The position numbers and the translations under genes are program-made. A stretch of 36,787 nt of DNA. Origin: Deltaproteobacteria bacterium (GTDB lineage: Bacteria; Bdellovibrionota_C; UBA2361; SZUA-149; JAITKM01). This document shows positions 7,554-17,415 of the stretch, piece by piece. Numbering within the stretch: position 1 is the first letter of the stretch; each line of letters begins with the position of its first letter. The stretch spans positions 1-36,787 of the forward strand of contig JAITKM010000004.1 in the NCBI GenBank assembly GCA_031278395.1. The letters run 5' to 3'. The notes under the pieces are model-generated. The model made no database searches and was not told where the DNA came from. It saw only the letters and a program-made list of their open reading frames with translations.

Positions 7554-7982
7554 CTACTCGATAATTAATGTAATCCCATCTTTGCGAGAGATTTTATAAG
7601 ATTTGCCAACTTCTAACGCTGTGTTGCCTAAATTACGCACTTTACAAACAGCTCCACGAGTATTACCTGTCCCTGATTCGTTAGGGTTGATATCATTTCC
7701 CTCAATCGTAACGTAGTCGTCTAATATGATATCTTTTTTATTGCTTGAGAGATGATTAATTAGAGGTTTTTTGGCAAATACAAACAACAAAACAATTGTA
7801 ACAGCACAAATAAAATATTCGGCTGAGGAACCTATTTCAAATCCACAAAGCTGAGCTATGCCAGAAATTGCGCCAGTAATAATACCAGCTAAACCAATAA
7901 AGACTAAGAAGAAGTCTAGCGGAATTAACATCTCTAGAGATAAAACAATTAATCCTATAATTATCCAAAGCCACCAATTCAT
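7554..7982 (-). CDS. NfeD-like membrane protein
   Basis: The 142-residue product starts with a membrane segment (MNWWLWIIIGLIVLSLEM), contains further hydrophobic segments to about residue 66, and ends in a small beta domain with GAVCKVRNLGNTALEVGKSY, the OB-fold of short NfeD proteins. Short NfeD proteins lack the ClpP-like protease domain, as here, and pair with SPFH proteins, which matches the gene downstream (6403-7371). The OB domain lies on one face of the membrane, while the SPFH partner forms the ring; the joint role in membrane microdomain organisation is known only in outline. Confidence 0.85.
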   Translation of the reverse strand: MNWWLWIIIGLIVLSLEMLIPLDFFLVFIGLAGIITGAISGIAQLCGFEIGSSAEYFICAVTIVLLFVFAKKPLINHLSSNKKDIILDDYVTIEGNDINPNESGTGNTRGAVCKVRNLGNTALEVGKSYKISRKDGITLIIE

Positions 7983-8259
7983 ATACTTTTCTCCTGAATT
8001 AAATTGAATTTTTAAATTTTTTTAAGTTGTATATCAGACTTATTTTTATCAGTTCGGTTGATAACTTCGATTTTTTTTCCGAAAGTGCTGGAGATATATC
8101 ATATTAGATGTAATTTTCTAAATTCTTGTGCAAATTTTTTATAAATTTCGTATAAAAATTATAAATATCTTGCATTGGTCATCTTAAATGGCTAAAATCC
8201 GCTGCATTTTGATAGGGGAAGGAGGCTGGTTACAACTTAACAAATGGAGATTTAAAATT

Positions 8260-9141
8260 ATGTTCAAACGAATTTTTTTATTTATTTTAACTAACTTCTT
8301 AGTCATTACCACAATTAGTATAATTCTAAATTTGTTAGGGGTGAATGGTTATCTGACTGAAAATGGTATTGATTATTCAGCGTTGATAATTTTTTGCTCA
8401 GTTTGGGGTATGGGCGGCGCTTTTATTTCGCTACTACTTTCCAAAACTATGGCAAAGTGGATGATGGGAGTAAAAATTATTAATCCTAATTCGATTAGCG
8501 AATATTCTGGCGAATATGCTAGTTTGCTAGCAACGGTTGAAAGCCTTGTTATGCGTGCGAATCTGCCAATGCCAGAGGTTGGCGTGTATGAAAGCAGTTC
8601 TCCAAATGCATTTGCAACTGGCGCTACTAAATCATCGTCTTTAGTTGCAGTCTCAACTGGTTTGCTACATTCAATGGATAAGAATGAATTAGAAGGAGTA
8701 TTAGCTCACGAGATTTCGCATATTGCTAACGGCGATATGGTAACAATGACTTTGCTTCAAGGTGTTATCAATGCTTTTGTGATGGTGCTTTCGCGACTTT
8801 TAGCTCAGGTGATAATGCGTAATTCTGATCGTCGAGGTGAAACAACTTGGTTGGTAGTGCTGTTGCAAATTATGCTTTCAATACTTGGCTCTTTAGTGGT
8901 TTGCTGGTTTTCAAGACAGCGTGAATATAGAGCTGATAAGGGGTCTGCTGATTTAGCTGGACGACAAAAAATGATTGCTGCTTTGCGGGCATTACAAAAA
9001 ACAGTTAATCTCAAGACAGAAGAAGCGCATGAATCTTTTGCATCTTTACAAATATCGTCAAAACCATCTTTTTGGTCGTTGTTCAGCACGCATCCGGATT
9101 TAGAGGATAGAATTAAGGCGTTAGAAAATAACTATGTTTAA
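8260..9141 (+). CDS. htpX: Membrane zinc metalloprotease HtpX (M48)
   Basis: Start set at the ATG at 8260: it has GGAG ten bases upstream and gives MFKRIFLFILTNFLVI, the standard HtpX start, with a 293-residue product as in the E. coli enzyme. An in-frame ATG 72 bases upstream adds a charged leader unlike the family. Two N-terminal membrane segments are followed by the zinc motif HEISH (150-154) and the third-ligand glutamate in REYRADKGSADLAG (Glu222). A further hydrophobic hairpin (about 163-215) precedes it. HtpX degrades damaged inner-membrane proteins. The end overlaps trmL by eight bases, so translation is probably coupled. AT-rich divergent promoter space (7983-8259) separates it from nfeD. 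Confidence 0.95.
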   Translation: MFKRIFLFILTNFLVITTISIILNLLGVNGYLTENGIDYSALIIFCSVWGMGGAFISLLLSKTMAKWMMGVKIINPNSISEYSGEYASLLATVESLVMRANLPMPEVGVYESSSPNAFATGATKSSSLVAVSTGLLHSMDKNELEGVLAHEISHIANGDMVTMTLLQGVINAFVMVLSRLLAQVIMRNSDRRGETTWLVVLLQIMLSILGSLVVCWFSRQREYRADKGSADLAGRQKMIAALRALQKTVNLKTEEAHESFASLQISSKPSFWSLFSTHPDLEDRIKALENNYV

Positions 9142-9598
9142 TATTGTTTTAGTTCACCCTGTAATTCCGCAAAATACAGGTAATATTGGTCGTTTGGCAG
9201 GAGCGACCAATACGCTTTTGCATTTAATTGAGCCATTAGGGTTTGAAATTACGGATGCGAAAGTTAAGCGTGCTGGGCTGGATTATTGGCCTGAAATAAA
9301 ACTCATTATACATAAGTCGTGGGAACATTTTTTGGCTGCGACAAATGCTCAGCCCGAACAAATTTATTTATTAACTAAAAAAGCTGAGCAGTTTTACTTT
9401 TCAGCAAAGTTTAAAGCTGGCGATTTTTTGGTGTTTGGCGCAGAAACAACTGGTTTGCCGCCAGAACTGCATGAACGCTATCCGCAGCAGCGTTATCGTA
9501 TTCCAATGAATAATCCTAATGTTCGTAGTTTGAATTTATCTAATTCTGTATCAATAGTCCTTTACGAAGCTAAACGTCAGGTTGAATTTAATTTATAA
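9134..9598 (+). CDS. trmL: tRNA (cytidine/uridine-34 2'-O)-methyltransferase
   Basis: This SPOUT-family enzyme methylates the ribose of the wobble base in tRNA-Leu isoacceptors, using S-adenosylmethionine. The 154-residue length is right. The three motifs are present: NTGNIGRLAGATNT near the start, FGAETTGLPPEL (about 107-118), and the knot IPMNNPNVRSLNLSNSVSI (about 130-148). The ATG lies inside the last codons of htpX (8-base overlap). Note that its usual substrate class, tRNA-Leu, is the one with the odd gene at 404-492. Confidence 0.95.
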   Translation: MFNIVLVHPVIPQNTGNIGRLAGATNTLLHLIEPLGFEITDAKVKRAGLDYWPEIKLIIHKSWEHFLAATNAQPEQIYLLTKKAEQFYFSAKFKAGDFLVFGAETTGLPPELHERYPQQRYRIPMNNPNVRSLNLSNSVSIVLYEAKRQVEFNL

Positions 9599-9805
9599 AA
9601 ATACAAATAAATCAGAAAACAGCTACACACCACGAATTAGCCTAAAAAAGGCTTCCTGAACGGTTATTATACTAGGTTATTAGTTAAATAACTAGTTGTT
9701 TTTACATGATATTTTTTTATAAAAAATTATAAGTCAATTATTTTTAAAAAAGCTTTATAATATAGGTACGAGATTAGAATAAGCTACTAATAAACCTAAA
9801 AACAG

Positions 9806-10309
9806 ATGACGACAGTAGAGCTAGAAAAACAACCTAAAACAAATAACACGATCTTTGGATTTATGAAGTCTTTAGTCGATGGCGCGGCTAAGTTCGTATC
9901 TGCGATTGTTCCTAGTTATGTCAAACAAGTAGTTAGTCACGTTTGTAAATCCATAGATTTAGTTACGAGAACCTTATTTTGCTCACCAAATTTAAAGAAT
10001 GAAGATTTTAAAATCTTAGAGCTACCTACTACGCTAACTAGCTATACTGGCGGAGGTAGTTACTCAATAGCTAAACAACAAGAAATTAAATTTGAAGAAA
10101 TAAAACAAGAAAATCAAAAAAAAGTTGACCAGGCTATTGGGAAAATCTCAACTTCAAATTTACCACCAAATATTAAACAAACCTTTGTTAATGCTCTCGC
10201 TATTAAAGATGCGCTGGGATATCCAGCTAGTTTGTTAGGGGAAAGATTAGTTAAAATGAATTCCATTGATAGTGAGCAAATTCTAAAAGAGTTCGCCTCT
10301 TATTTGTAG
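9806..10309 (+). CDS. Hypothetical protein, 167 residues
   Basis: I do not recognise it. The N-terminal third contains two amphipathic or mildly hydrophobic stretches (FGFMKSLVDGAAKFVSAIVP and VKQVVSHVCKSIDLVTRTLF). A Gly/Ser/Thr patch (TLTSYTGGGSYS) links to a Lys/Glu-rich helix, then a C-terminal helical part with PPNIKQTFVNALAI. No signal peptide or catalytic motif is visible. A TATAAT-type -10 lies about 45 bases upstream and there is no clear SD. It is alone, convergent with parE. Codon use looks like that of neighbours. Confidence 0.6.
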   Translation: MTTVELEKQPKTNNTIFGFMKSLVDGAAKFVSAIVPSYVKQVVSHVCKSIDLVTRTLFCSPNLKNEDFKILELPTTLTSYTGGGSYSIAKQQEIKFEEIKQENQKKVDQAIGKISTSNLPPNIKQTFVNALAIKDALGYPASLLGERLVKMNSIDSEQILKEFASYL

Positions 10310-10409
10310 TCCTATTTTTGTTGCCTTTTTTAGTAAGAGGTAATCCTACAAGGCGCGCATCTCTACTCTAGGTAATGAGTAAAGCCGCTCGCACAAATGC
10401 AGGGCGTCC

Positions 10410-12458
10410 TTATACGTCAATTTCAACGACGTCAGCCGAGGCTTGAATCATTTCATAACGTCTTTGCGTGTCACTACCCATTAGGGCTTCTAATTCTTGA
10501 TTTGCTAGTTGGGCATCAGAAATTGTAACTCGTAACAGCGTGCGATTTTCTGGGTCAAGCGTAGTTTCCCAAAGTGTCTCAGGGTTCATTTCCCCTAAAC
10601 CTTTATAACGCACAATGCGCGGATTAGATAATTTGTGCTTTTTTAAAATTACTTCTAACTCCTCATCTGAATATGCCCAATAAACATTGGAAACTCGCGC
10701 CTTAGTTTTGGTTGCAACACCAGTTTTCTTGGCTTTAGCTTTTTGGCTCTTAAAACTCGCGCTACTCGTTTCAAGCGAACTACCTTTGGGAAAAATTCCA
10801 TAAAGCGGTGGATTACCTAAATACAAATGTCCAGCCTCAATCAAAGCTCGAATATGTTTAAAGAAAAACGCCATCAGTAAAGTTCCAATATGCATACCGT
10901 CAGAATCTGCATCAGTTAAAATAATTATTTTTCCATAACGCAATTTTTCCAAACGCACATCATTATCAAAACCACAGCCCAACGCAGAAATAATATTTGA
11001 AAATTCCTTATTTTCCACGATTTTTTTACCATTAGAAGTAATCGTATTTAGAACTTTCCCACGTAACGGCAAGACAGCTTGTATATTTCTGTCACGCCCC
11101 TGCTTAGCTGAACCGCCAGCTGAATCACCCTCTACAATAAATAACTCAGTCAGCTCCTGCTTGTTACCGCTACAATCTGCCAGCTTCCCCGGCAAATTCA
11201 GTCTATGACTGACTCCCACCTTGCGGCGTATACTTTGCACTGCCTCACGTGAAGCAGTGCGCGCCTTTGCTGCAAGTAAAACTCGCCCCATAATAGCTTG
11301 AGCAATACTTGGTTTTTGATTCAATTGTTGTTCTAAAATTCGCAAAGCATTTTCAACCAACGGTGTAATTTCGGGATTATTCAGCTTGCTTTTAGTCTGT
11401 CCTTGAAACTGCGCCTGATATAAAGCGCTTGGAATTTTTACAGAAACTAAACAAATTAAGCCTTCACGAATATCGTCGGCAGTGATTTTTAAACCTTTAG
11501 TTTGCACCTTGTGGACGTTCATGTAGTTTCTAATTGCTCGCACAATGCCTGATTTTACTCCAATTTCGTGAGAGCCTCCGTCATGAGTGTAAATTCCGTT
11601 AGCAAAAGAGAGAAACTCTTCCTTAGGGTTTTCAGTCCAAGCTAAAGCAATAGAAATTGAAATTCCGTCTTCTTTATTGATGAGAAAATTCTCGCCGACA
11701 ACAGTTTCTTTTTGATCTTGGATTAGTTGGGCTAAATAAGATTTTAACCCGTCTAAATAACAAAACTCTTCTTGAATTTTAGAAGCTTCGTCAATTAATG
11801 TAATTTTTAATCCAGGGTTAAGATAGGTTTTGGTTTGAACCGTATTTCTAATATACGAAATGGAAAACTTTCTTTGATTAAAAATTTCACTGTCTGGGCG
11901 AAAAAAAATAGATGTGCCGTGCGAACTGCCACAACTAGCTGTTTTTTTTGCATCAGTTTTTATAGTTTTTAAGCTACTGGTTGGTTTGCCGCGACTAAAG
12001 TTTTGCTGGTAAGTCTTACCCTCGCGAGTAATGGTCGCCACTAACTCTTCACTGAGAGCATTGACAACCGAACTACCAACGCCGTGTAAGCCGCCAGAAG
12101 TTTGATAGTTCTTACCCGAAAATTTACCACCTGCGTGTAGGGTGGTGAGAATAATTTCTAGTGTAGGTTTTTTAAATTTCGGGTGCATGTCTACTGGAAT
12201 GCCGCGACCATTGTCGGTTATAGTTACGCTTTGTTGGTCTTGGTGCAGAATAACTACGATTTTATCAGCAAAGCCGTTCATAGCTTCGTCAATGCTATTA
12301 TCTAAAATTTCGTCAACTAATTGATGTAGTCCACTTGGGGTGTCTGTGCCAGCAATGAACATACCGGGACGCTTTCGGACAGGTTCTAAACCTTCTAAAA
12401 CTTCAATATCCTCTGCCGTATAACTTGATTGCTTGGTTTTATTTTTTGAGATAGTCAT
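10410..12458 (-). CDS. parE: DNA topoisomerase IV subunit B
   Basis: ParE supplies the ATPase and part of the DNA gate of topoisomerase IV, which unlinks replicated chromosomes. The 682-residue product shows the GHKL ATP site (EILDNSIDEA 50-59, TDNGRGIP 81-88, GGLHGVGSSVVNA 122-134), and the TOPRIM motifs EGDSAGGSAKQGRDR (443 on) and DADSDG (516-521). DADSDG rather than the DADVDG of GyrB supports ParE. The conserved end, GLGEMNPETLWETT, is present. It starts four bases after the parC stop, in an operon with parC first. A Lys/Ser-rich insert (about 555-580) splits the C-terminal part and looks lineage-specific. Confidence 0.93.
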   Translation of the reverse strand: MTISKNKTKQSSYTAEDIEVLEGLEPVRKRPGMFIAGTDTPSGLHQLVDEILDNSIDEAMNGFADKIVVILHQDQQSVTITDNGRGIPVDMHPKFKKPTLEIILTTLHAGGKFSGKNYQTSGGLHGVGSSVVNALSEELVATITREGKTYQQNFSRGKPTSSLKTIKTDAKKTASCGSSHGTSIFFRPDSEIFNQRKFSISYIRNTVQTKTYLNPGLKITLIDEASKIQEEFCYLDGLKSYLAQLIQDQKETVVGENFLINKEDGISISIALAWTENPKEEFLSFANGIYTHDGGSHEIGVKSGIVRAIRNYMNVHKVQTKGLKITADDIREGLICLVSVKIPSALYQAQFQGQTKSKLNNPEITPLVENALRILEQQLNQKPSIAQAIMGRVLLAAKARTASREAVQSIRRKVGVSHRLNLPGKLADCSGNKQELTELFIVEGDSAGGSAKQGRDRNIQAVLPLRGKVLNTITSNGKKIVENKEFSNIISALGCGFDNDVRLEKLRYGKIIILTDADSDGMHIGTLLMAFFFKHIRALIEAGHLYLGNPPLYGIFPKGSSLETSSASFKSQKAKAKKTGVATKTKARVSNVYWAYSDEELEVILKKHKLSNPRIVRYKGLGEMNPETLWETTLDPENRTLLRVTISDAQLANQELEALMGSDTQRRYEMIQASADVVEIDV

Positions 12459-12462
12459 TTTT

Positions 12463-14739
12463 TTATTTCTTGCTTATTTCTTGATTTCTTATTCTTTTGA
12501 CAAAACCTTTTTTTATAATTTTTTCGCCACGACGAGAACGAGTAGCAATAGTCAGACTGCATATGCCAAATTCCTGTACACTGGTTTGGTTTAGGCCTTT
12601 TTCAAGCTCAATTGTAATTAGCTCTTTTTTATCCACGCCTAGCACGCCGATTAATTTATCTTCATCTGGCATACGTTGCAGAATAACGCCTTTAGCAACT
12701 CCGCTTAAAATTGGCACTTCGTTTTTAGCAAACAACAAAGCATAGCCCGCTTGGCTAAGTAGGAAAAAAAATTTTTTTTCAGGATTAATTTCTAAGACGC
12801 CGCCTAATTTATCTTTGTCCGTAAGTTTGATTAGTTTTTTGCCGGTGCGTTTTGTATCCGACAAAATACTTTTATTCACTCTAAAGCCCAGCCCTTTCTT
12901 AGTCCAAAGCAAAATTTCTTGCTGCGACTCAATCGCCTGTAATTCGTCTTTAGTCATGATGCCAGCTTGCACAATAGTTTCACCATCAGCAAACTTGAAC
13001 ATCTTTTGCACTGGTTCGCCAAACCCAGTTGTTGAAACAAGCTCGTTGACTTTGATAGAATACAAACAGCCAAGACTTGAAAAAATAATTAATGAGTCTT
13101 TGGTTGAAGCTGGGGCGGTAAAAAACAGGCTGTCCCCTTCGCGCAGTCTGGCGGACTGTGGATCGTTATTTTGACGAATTCGTTTAATCCAGCCATCTTT
13201 GGTAACTAGGACATACACATCCTCGTGTTGCACAAAATCATCAGCCACAATTTCAACCTCTTCAAACTCGTGAACCAATTTTGAACGACGCGCATCTCCA
13301 TAGCTCTCGTTAATTCGCGTTAAATCTTGGGCAATAAGTTTTTTTAGCTCACGTTCGTTTTTTAAGATTTTTTCAATTTCGTGAACTCGGTTTTGTTTGG
13401 CTTTAAGCTCAGCTAGAATTTCAGTAATTGAAGTTTGGGAAAGTTGATAAATATGCATGTCCACTACAAAATAACTTTGCTTTTCAGTTAGTTTAAAGCG
13501 TTTTTGTAAAGCCTCGGCTGCATCTGCTCGCCCTGTGCTTTTACGAACTATTTTTAAAGCTTCGTCTAAGGCGTCTAAAACCCGAACTAAACCAACTAAG
13601 AGATGGATGCGTTCGTCTAGTTTTTGTTTTTCAAATAACAGTTTATTGCGAGTTACGATGACTCTAAAGTTAATAAATTCTTTTAAGATATGTAATAAAC
13701 CAACCGTAACTGGTCGTCCAGTGAGTGGGTTAGCCGTCGGAATTAAAGCCGTGAGATTGACATTGAAATTAAGCTGTAAAGGTGTATTTTTAAATAAAAA
13801 TGCCATGGCTTTTTCAGCGTCTGCCTCTGGCGCTAGTTCTAGAACAATGCGAATATCTTTGGTGGATTCATCGCGAATATCAACAAACTGCGGAACTTTG
13901 CGGGTCGCAATCAGGTCGGCGATTTTTTCTACAAGTATGGATTTATCAACGGTGTAAGGAATTGAGGTAACAATCACGGCTTTTTTGCCACGTCCTAAAT
14001 CTTCAATTTGATAGTCGCTGCGCATGCGAATTGCACCTTTGCCAGAACTATAAATTTTTACTAATTCTTCTTTGGTGTTGAGAATTGAGCAACCAGTCGG
14101 GAAGTCTGGACCCTTGATAATACTTAAAAGTTTCTTGAGCCCGAGTTCTGGGTCTTCTATATATAAGAGTAAGGCTTTAATAACTTCGCTTAAATTATGT
14201 GGCGGACAGGAGGTTGCAAGCCCGACTGCAATACCCATACAACCGTTAAGCAGTAAGTTGGGAATCCGTGAAGGGAAAACAACAGGTTCTTTTGTAGTTT
14301 GGTCAAAGTTATCGCGTTCAGGAACGGTTTCTTCTGTAATATCGCCAATTACTTCTAGGGCAATTGGTTTAAGTCGAGCTTCTGTATAGCGGTAGGCGGC
14401 AGGATTATCGCCGTCGATAGAACCGAAATTTCCTTGTCCATCAACTAGTGGATAGCGAAAATTAAAATCTTGAGCCATACGCGCCATTGCTTCATAGCAA
14501 GCCACATCACCGTGTGGATGATAGCGCGCCAGAACTTCACCAATGACAGCCGCTGATTTGCGGTGCGTTTTTTCTGGCGTCAGGTGGAGGTTGTGCGACA
14601 TGGCATAGAGAATGCGGCGTTGGACTGGTTTTAGTCCGTCGCGAATGTCGGGCAGAGTTCTGCCGTTGACTACGCTTAGGGCATATGTCAGGTATCTGTT
14701 TTTTGATTCTTGAATTAGTTCAACATCAATAATGGACAT
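12463..14739 (-). CDS. parC: DNA topoisomerase IV subunit A
   Basis: This is the DNA-cleaving subunit of topoisomerase IV. The 758-residue product has [17 protein letters not shown] (31-47), the catalytic Tyr118 in [10 protein letters not shown], and the usual coiled-coil and C-terminal blade region. No GyrA box (QRRGGKG-like) is seen; the nearest match, [11 protein letters not shown] near the end, lacks the second Gly, which supports ParC over GyrA. At the quinolone contact position (Ser80 in E. coli ParC) the sequence reads [12 protein letters not shown], so Val79 replaces Ser while the nearby Glu is kept. It is upstream of parE with a 4-base gap. Its promoter must lie in 14740-14990. Confidence 0.93.
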   Translation of the reverse strand: MSIIDVELIQESKNRYLTYALSVVNGRTLPDIRDGLKPVQRRILYAMSHNLHLTPEKTHRKSAAVIGEVLARYHPHGDVACYEAMARMAQDFNFRYPLVDGQGNFGSIDGDNPAAYRYTEARLKPIALEVIGDITEETVPERDNFDQTTKEPVVFPSRIPNLLLNGCMGIAVGLATSCPPHNLSEVIKALLLYIEDPELGLKKLLSIIKGPDFPTGCSILNTKEELVKIYSSGKGAIRMRSDYQIEDLGRGKKAVIVTSIPYTVDKSILVEKIADLIATRKVPQFVDIRDESTKDIRIVLELAPEADAEKAMAFLFKNTPLQLNFNVNLTALIPTANPLTGRPVTVGLLHILKEFINFRVIVTRNKLLFEKQKLDERIHLLVGLVRVLDALDEALKIVRKSTGRADAAEALQKRFKLTEKQSYFVVDMHIYQLSQTSITEILAELKAKQNRVHEIEKILKNERELKKLIAQDLTRINESYGDARRSKLVHEFEEVEIVADDFVQHEDVYVLVTKDGWIKRIRQNNDPQSARLREGDSLFFTAPASTKDSLIIFSSLGCLYSIKVNELVSTTGFGEPVQKMFKFADGETIVQAGIMTKDELQAIESQQEILLWTKKGLGFRVNKSILSDTKRTGKKLIKLTDKDKLGGVLEINPEKKFFFLLSQAGYALLFAKNEVPILSGVAKGVILQRMPDEDKLIGVLGVDKKELITIELEKGLNQTSVQEFGICSLTIATRSRRGEKIIKKGFVKRIRNQEISKK

Positions 14740-14993
14740 ATAATGTAATAGGGTTATTTAAAATTTTCTTGACTGTTTTCGGGGTGGCTATAAAGCACGG
14801 ATAATAATGTTTGGCACGTATTTTTTATTTTTTTCTTGCAACTCCCTTGAATTACATAATTTTGTTATTTCTTATACTATTTTTTTTTAATGTTCACTGG
14901 TTTTTTGTATCCGTTAAATTATGGATATATTGAAGGGATTATGGCTCCAGATAATGAAGAACTGGATGCCTATTGGATTATTTCAGACCTATC

Positions 14994-15827
14994 TCAAAAT
15001 TTTCTCGCATTACGAATAGTTTGATATGCATTTTTAATTAAATTGAATTTGTAATTGGCAAATTTAATAAAATCTTCTGGTAAATTTTTAGAGTAAATTT
15101 TATCGGGATGATACTCGTTTATTAATTGCTGATATTGTCGCTTGATTGTGAAGTTTGAGTCGCTTGGTTTACAACCGAGTAGTTTATAAGGATCCATGCC
15201 TGTAGCATCTCTAAAATAATGCTCTTCGGCAGACGAATTACTTTGTTGATAATTATTATCTGAATAGTTTGTAGTGTTAAAGTTTTGTTTGTAATTTTCA
15301 CTTTCTAAGTCTATTCCGAAGATATTAGCTACACTCAATAAGGCAACACGTTCTCCGGGAGAAATCTGATCATTATCAGCAGTTGCTAAATTTAAAAGAA
15401 AACCAAAAAGATAAAGAGTAAGATTTCTCTCGTTTGGCAGTAACTCCATAAACTCAATTGCGTAAGAATTGAGTGTTCTTCTTGAATTTGAAGCAAGTTT
15501 AATACTTTGTTTTATAAGCTTCTTACCTTTGGCATTAACGTTGAAGTTTAAGTTGATAAAGTTTTCAATCATTTTTTTTTCTTGTTTGTTTATGTCCCCG
15601 TCCACCAGCGCAAGTTTGACGAGTATGCCTATTACGCTACGAATAAAAGATTCATTAAAATTCCTAAGAGAACATTGCTTTGCATATTTACGAGCTTGAT
15701 ATGTCCGAAATTTGACATTGATGATTTCATCTATACAAAAGCCAACTAAAATCCCAAGAATTACCCCAAAGCCATTTTTGCTAATGGCATAACCAATAAA
15801 CATTCCTAAAATTTTAAAGAAAATCAT
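14994..15827 (-). CDS. DjlA-like membrane J-domain co-chaperone
   Basis: The 277-residue product has an N-terminal glycine-rich membrane segment (MIFFKILGMFIGYAISKNGF and on to about 35), a TerB/DjlA-like helical domain (about 55-175, with LVKLALVDGDINKQEKKMI), an Asn/Ser-rich linker, and a C-terminal J domain (about 212-277) with the HPD tripeptide in NEYHPDKIY. This order is that of DjlA, an inner-membrane DnaJ protein that stimulates DnaK at the cytoplasmic face. The J domain is slightly short. No SD is evident before the ATG. It is alone on the minus strand, upstream and divergent from the STAS-like gene. Confidence 0.88.
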   Translation of the reverse strand: MIFFKILGMFIGYAISKNGFGVILGILVGFCIDEIINVKFRTYQARKYAKQCSLRNFNESFIRSVIGILVKLALVDGDINKQEKKMIENFINLNFNVNAKGKKLIKQSIKLASNSRRTLNSYAIEFMELLPNERNLTLYLFGFLLNLATADNDQISPGERVALLSVANIFGIDLESENYKQNFNTTNYSDNNYQQSNSSAEEHYFRDATGMDPYKLLGCKPSDSNFTIKRQYQQLINEYHPDKIYSKNLPEDFIKFANYKFNLIKNAYQTIRNARKF

Positions 15828-16034
15828 TTAGTTTTTAAAGTTGGATCATTGTTATAAAGTGGGAAACATAAACTAATTTGAAGTTGTCCTTTAAACATAA
15901 CTAGTTAATATTACGCAATTATTTTTTTATTATTATGTTTTATTATTAATTATATTGAATATAGCAAAAAAGTGAAACTTTTTATGAGATTTTAATAATC
16001 TAAGACTGTAGCAATTAGAAGGAGAACTAAAAAT

Positions 16035-16676
16035 ATGCCAACATTCTATGATTACGGGTATATATACCCTAGTGAGAAAAGTAAAAGGTTAGAAAATTTA
16101 TTAAGTATTGAGGAGCAAGAATCATATAATACTTTGTTATCAGGGCAGGCGACTTGTTTATCACGCTCGCAGATTGGGGAGTTAAAAGAGACCTATAAGA
16201 AACATGTGAATGCCGTCTGTTTATATCTGCTGGGTTGCAGGTCAATCAATGTTAATGATTTACCGAGTAAAGAATTTTGGAATTTATCAGAGTTATCAGA
16301 TCATGACACTGGTCAATTAAGAGTTGAAGCCAGTGGGGTTTTGCATACTACTGTTAAGAATAACAGGATTATAATGTTGCCTAACCATGTTAGTGAAGAA
16401 AACTGGCAAAAGTTTTATACCGAAGTATTTTCTTATTATAAATATACGGCTAGTGGCACTAATTGGATTATGGATTTTTCAATTGTGAGCGATATTCCAG
16501 AAAATTTTTGGGTGAACATTATTACTTACAATTATAAACTACGCTCTTTGGGTGGTGAGTTGTATTTATGCTGGGTTCATCATAGCATTTTGCCACAGCA
16601 AAATTTGGCTGGAATTTGTTCATTTTTCAGGCTAAAACGCATCGGTGATTTTTATTTTTCGACAGTTAATGTTTAG
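16035..16676 (+). CDS. STAS-like domain protein, 213 residues
   Basis: The C-terminal half (about 107-205) has the strand-helix order of STAS/anti-sigma-antagonist domains: NRIIMLPNHVSEENWQKFY, then WIMDFSIVSDIPENFWVNII, then LRSLGGELYLCWV. This matches the typical lDls.v..i.s...... l...G..l.l pattern. The phosphorylatable DSSG serine of SpoIIAA-type proteins is absent (SDIPENF), so a phospho-switch at that site is unlikely. The N-terminal half is helical and unrecognised. AGGAG lies nine bases before the ATG. The stop overlaps the stop of the convergent gene by four bases. A partner-switching role alongside the SpoIIE-type phosphatase at 31387 is only a guess. Confidence 0.55.
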   Translation: MPTFYDYGYIYPSEKSKRLENLLSIEEQESYNTLLSGQATCLSRSQIGELKETYKKHVNAVCLYLLGCRSINVNDLPSKEFWNLSELSDHDTGQLRVEASGVLHTTVKNNRIIMLPNHVSEENWQKFYTEVFSYYKYTASGTNWIMDFSIVSDIPENFWVNIITYNYKLRSLGGELYLCWVHHSILPQQNLAGICSFFRLKRIGDFYFSTVNV

Positions 16677-17131
16677 ACTGAATAGCCATCTTTATTTTTC
16701 TTCACTAGGCTTCGCAATAATAATTTAATATCTTCGGGAGTTGCCTTAGCTAGCGTATTGATTTCAGTGGAGGAAAGCATGGTAACCATTTTAATTGCTT
16801 CTTTTCTAGCGTTATTTTTCATGACTACTATTTCGTCCGGATTATTTGTTGACTGTGTATCGTTTTTTTCTTGAGTTAGGTTTTTGACAATCTTTTCTAT
16901 TAGCTCAGATTTAACTCCAGATTGAGAGCTAAATACCTCGTCAGTTAATTTGCTCTTGCCGGCTTGTTTGCTAACGATATTTGTAATGTGTGGTTGATAG
17001 TTGAGCAAAGAAATTTCTTTAATATTCTGATCGATATTAGAATTATAAATATCAGTAACTTTAGATTTACTAATTTCTTTGTTTCTATTATCTGTGGCGC
17101 CTGATATTGGCTTTCGATACTTGAGAGTCAT
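16673..17131 (-). CDS. Hypothetical protein, 152 residues
   Basis: I do not recognise it. The product is polar, Lys/Asn/Ser-rich, and mostly predicted disordered up to about residue 105. A short helical C-terminal domain (RKEAIKMVTMLSSTEINTLA then TPEDIKLLLRSLVKK) could bind a partner. No membrane segment or signal. It is convergent with the STAS-like gene and shares four bases at the stop codons. Its promoter lies in the hairpin-rich stretch to the right. The tail-to-tail overlap does not itself indicate functional linkage. Confidence 0.6.
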   Translation of the reverse strand: MTLKYRKPISGATDNRNKEISKSKVTDIYNSNIDQNIKEISLLNYQPHITNIVSKQAGKSKLTDEVFSSQSGVKSELIEKIVKNLTQEKNDTQSTNNPDEIVVMKNNARKEAIKMVTMLSSTEINTLAKATPEDIKLLLRSLVKKNKDGYSV

Positions 17132-17231
17132 TTTAAAAAACCTAAAAAGAATTACCTAAAGAATGGTGGAGAAGACAGAATAAATTTTTTGAAAACCTTT
17201 ATTATTGTAAAAATAATAAAAAGAAAAAATT

Positions 17232-17312
17232 CCCCCAAAACTTCTAGTTTTTTAGCCAAGTGAAACGATTGACTTGCGCAAAAAAAACTAGAAGCCTTTT
17301 TTTGGGGGGGGG
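17232..17312. repeat. Long imperfect hairpin with poly-G end
   Basis: CTTCTAGTTTTTT (17241-17253) pairs with AAAAAACTAGAAG (17282-17294). The stem is extended outward by CCCCCAAAA against TTTTTTTGGGGGGGGG with a small bulge, and inward by CAAGT/ACTTG. The run of nine G at 17304-17312 is unusual in this genome. It may terminate leftward transcripts from the MEMO operon, although no clean T-run follows the stem on that strand. Confidence 0.7.
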
Positions 17313-17415
17313 CTAAAGTAAATCCTTAGAGCTTATTTAAAACTAACTTCATTGTTTAGTCCTTTCTTTTGTTGTGGAGGGACTATAGGTTACGTTAAGT
17401 TTAAGAGGTTTGCTT

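Noticed and set aside
8188-8259. 24-codon extension of htpX
   Set aside because: Charged leader unlike any HtpX, while the ATG at 8260 has an SD and gives the normal 293 residues.
9639-9653. Terminator after trmL (AGCCT/AGGCT hairpin)
   Set aside because: Only a 5-bp stem with no following T-run; too weak to call.
10410-14739. Reading the topoisomerase pair as gyrB-gyrA
   Set aside because: DADSDG in the B subunit, no GyrA box in the A subunit, and the 4-base-spaced A-then-B order favour parC-parE.
14921-15027. Short plus-strand frames (MDILKGLW and MAPDNEELDAYW starts) near the end of the DjlA-like gene
   Set aside because: About 27-32 codons, no SD, overlapping the J-protein 3' end; insufficient evidence.
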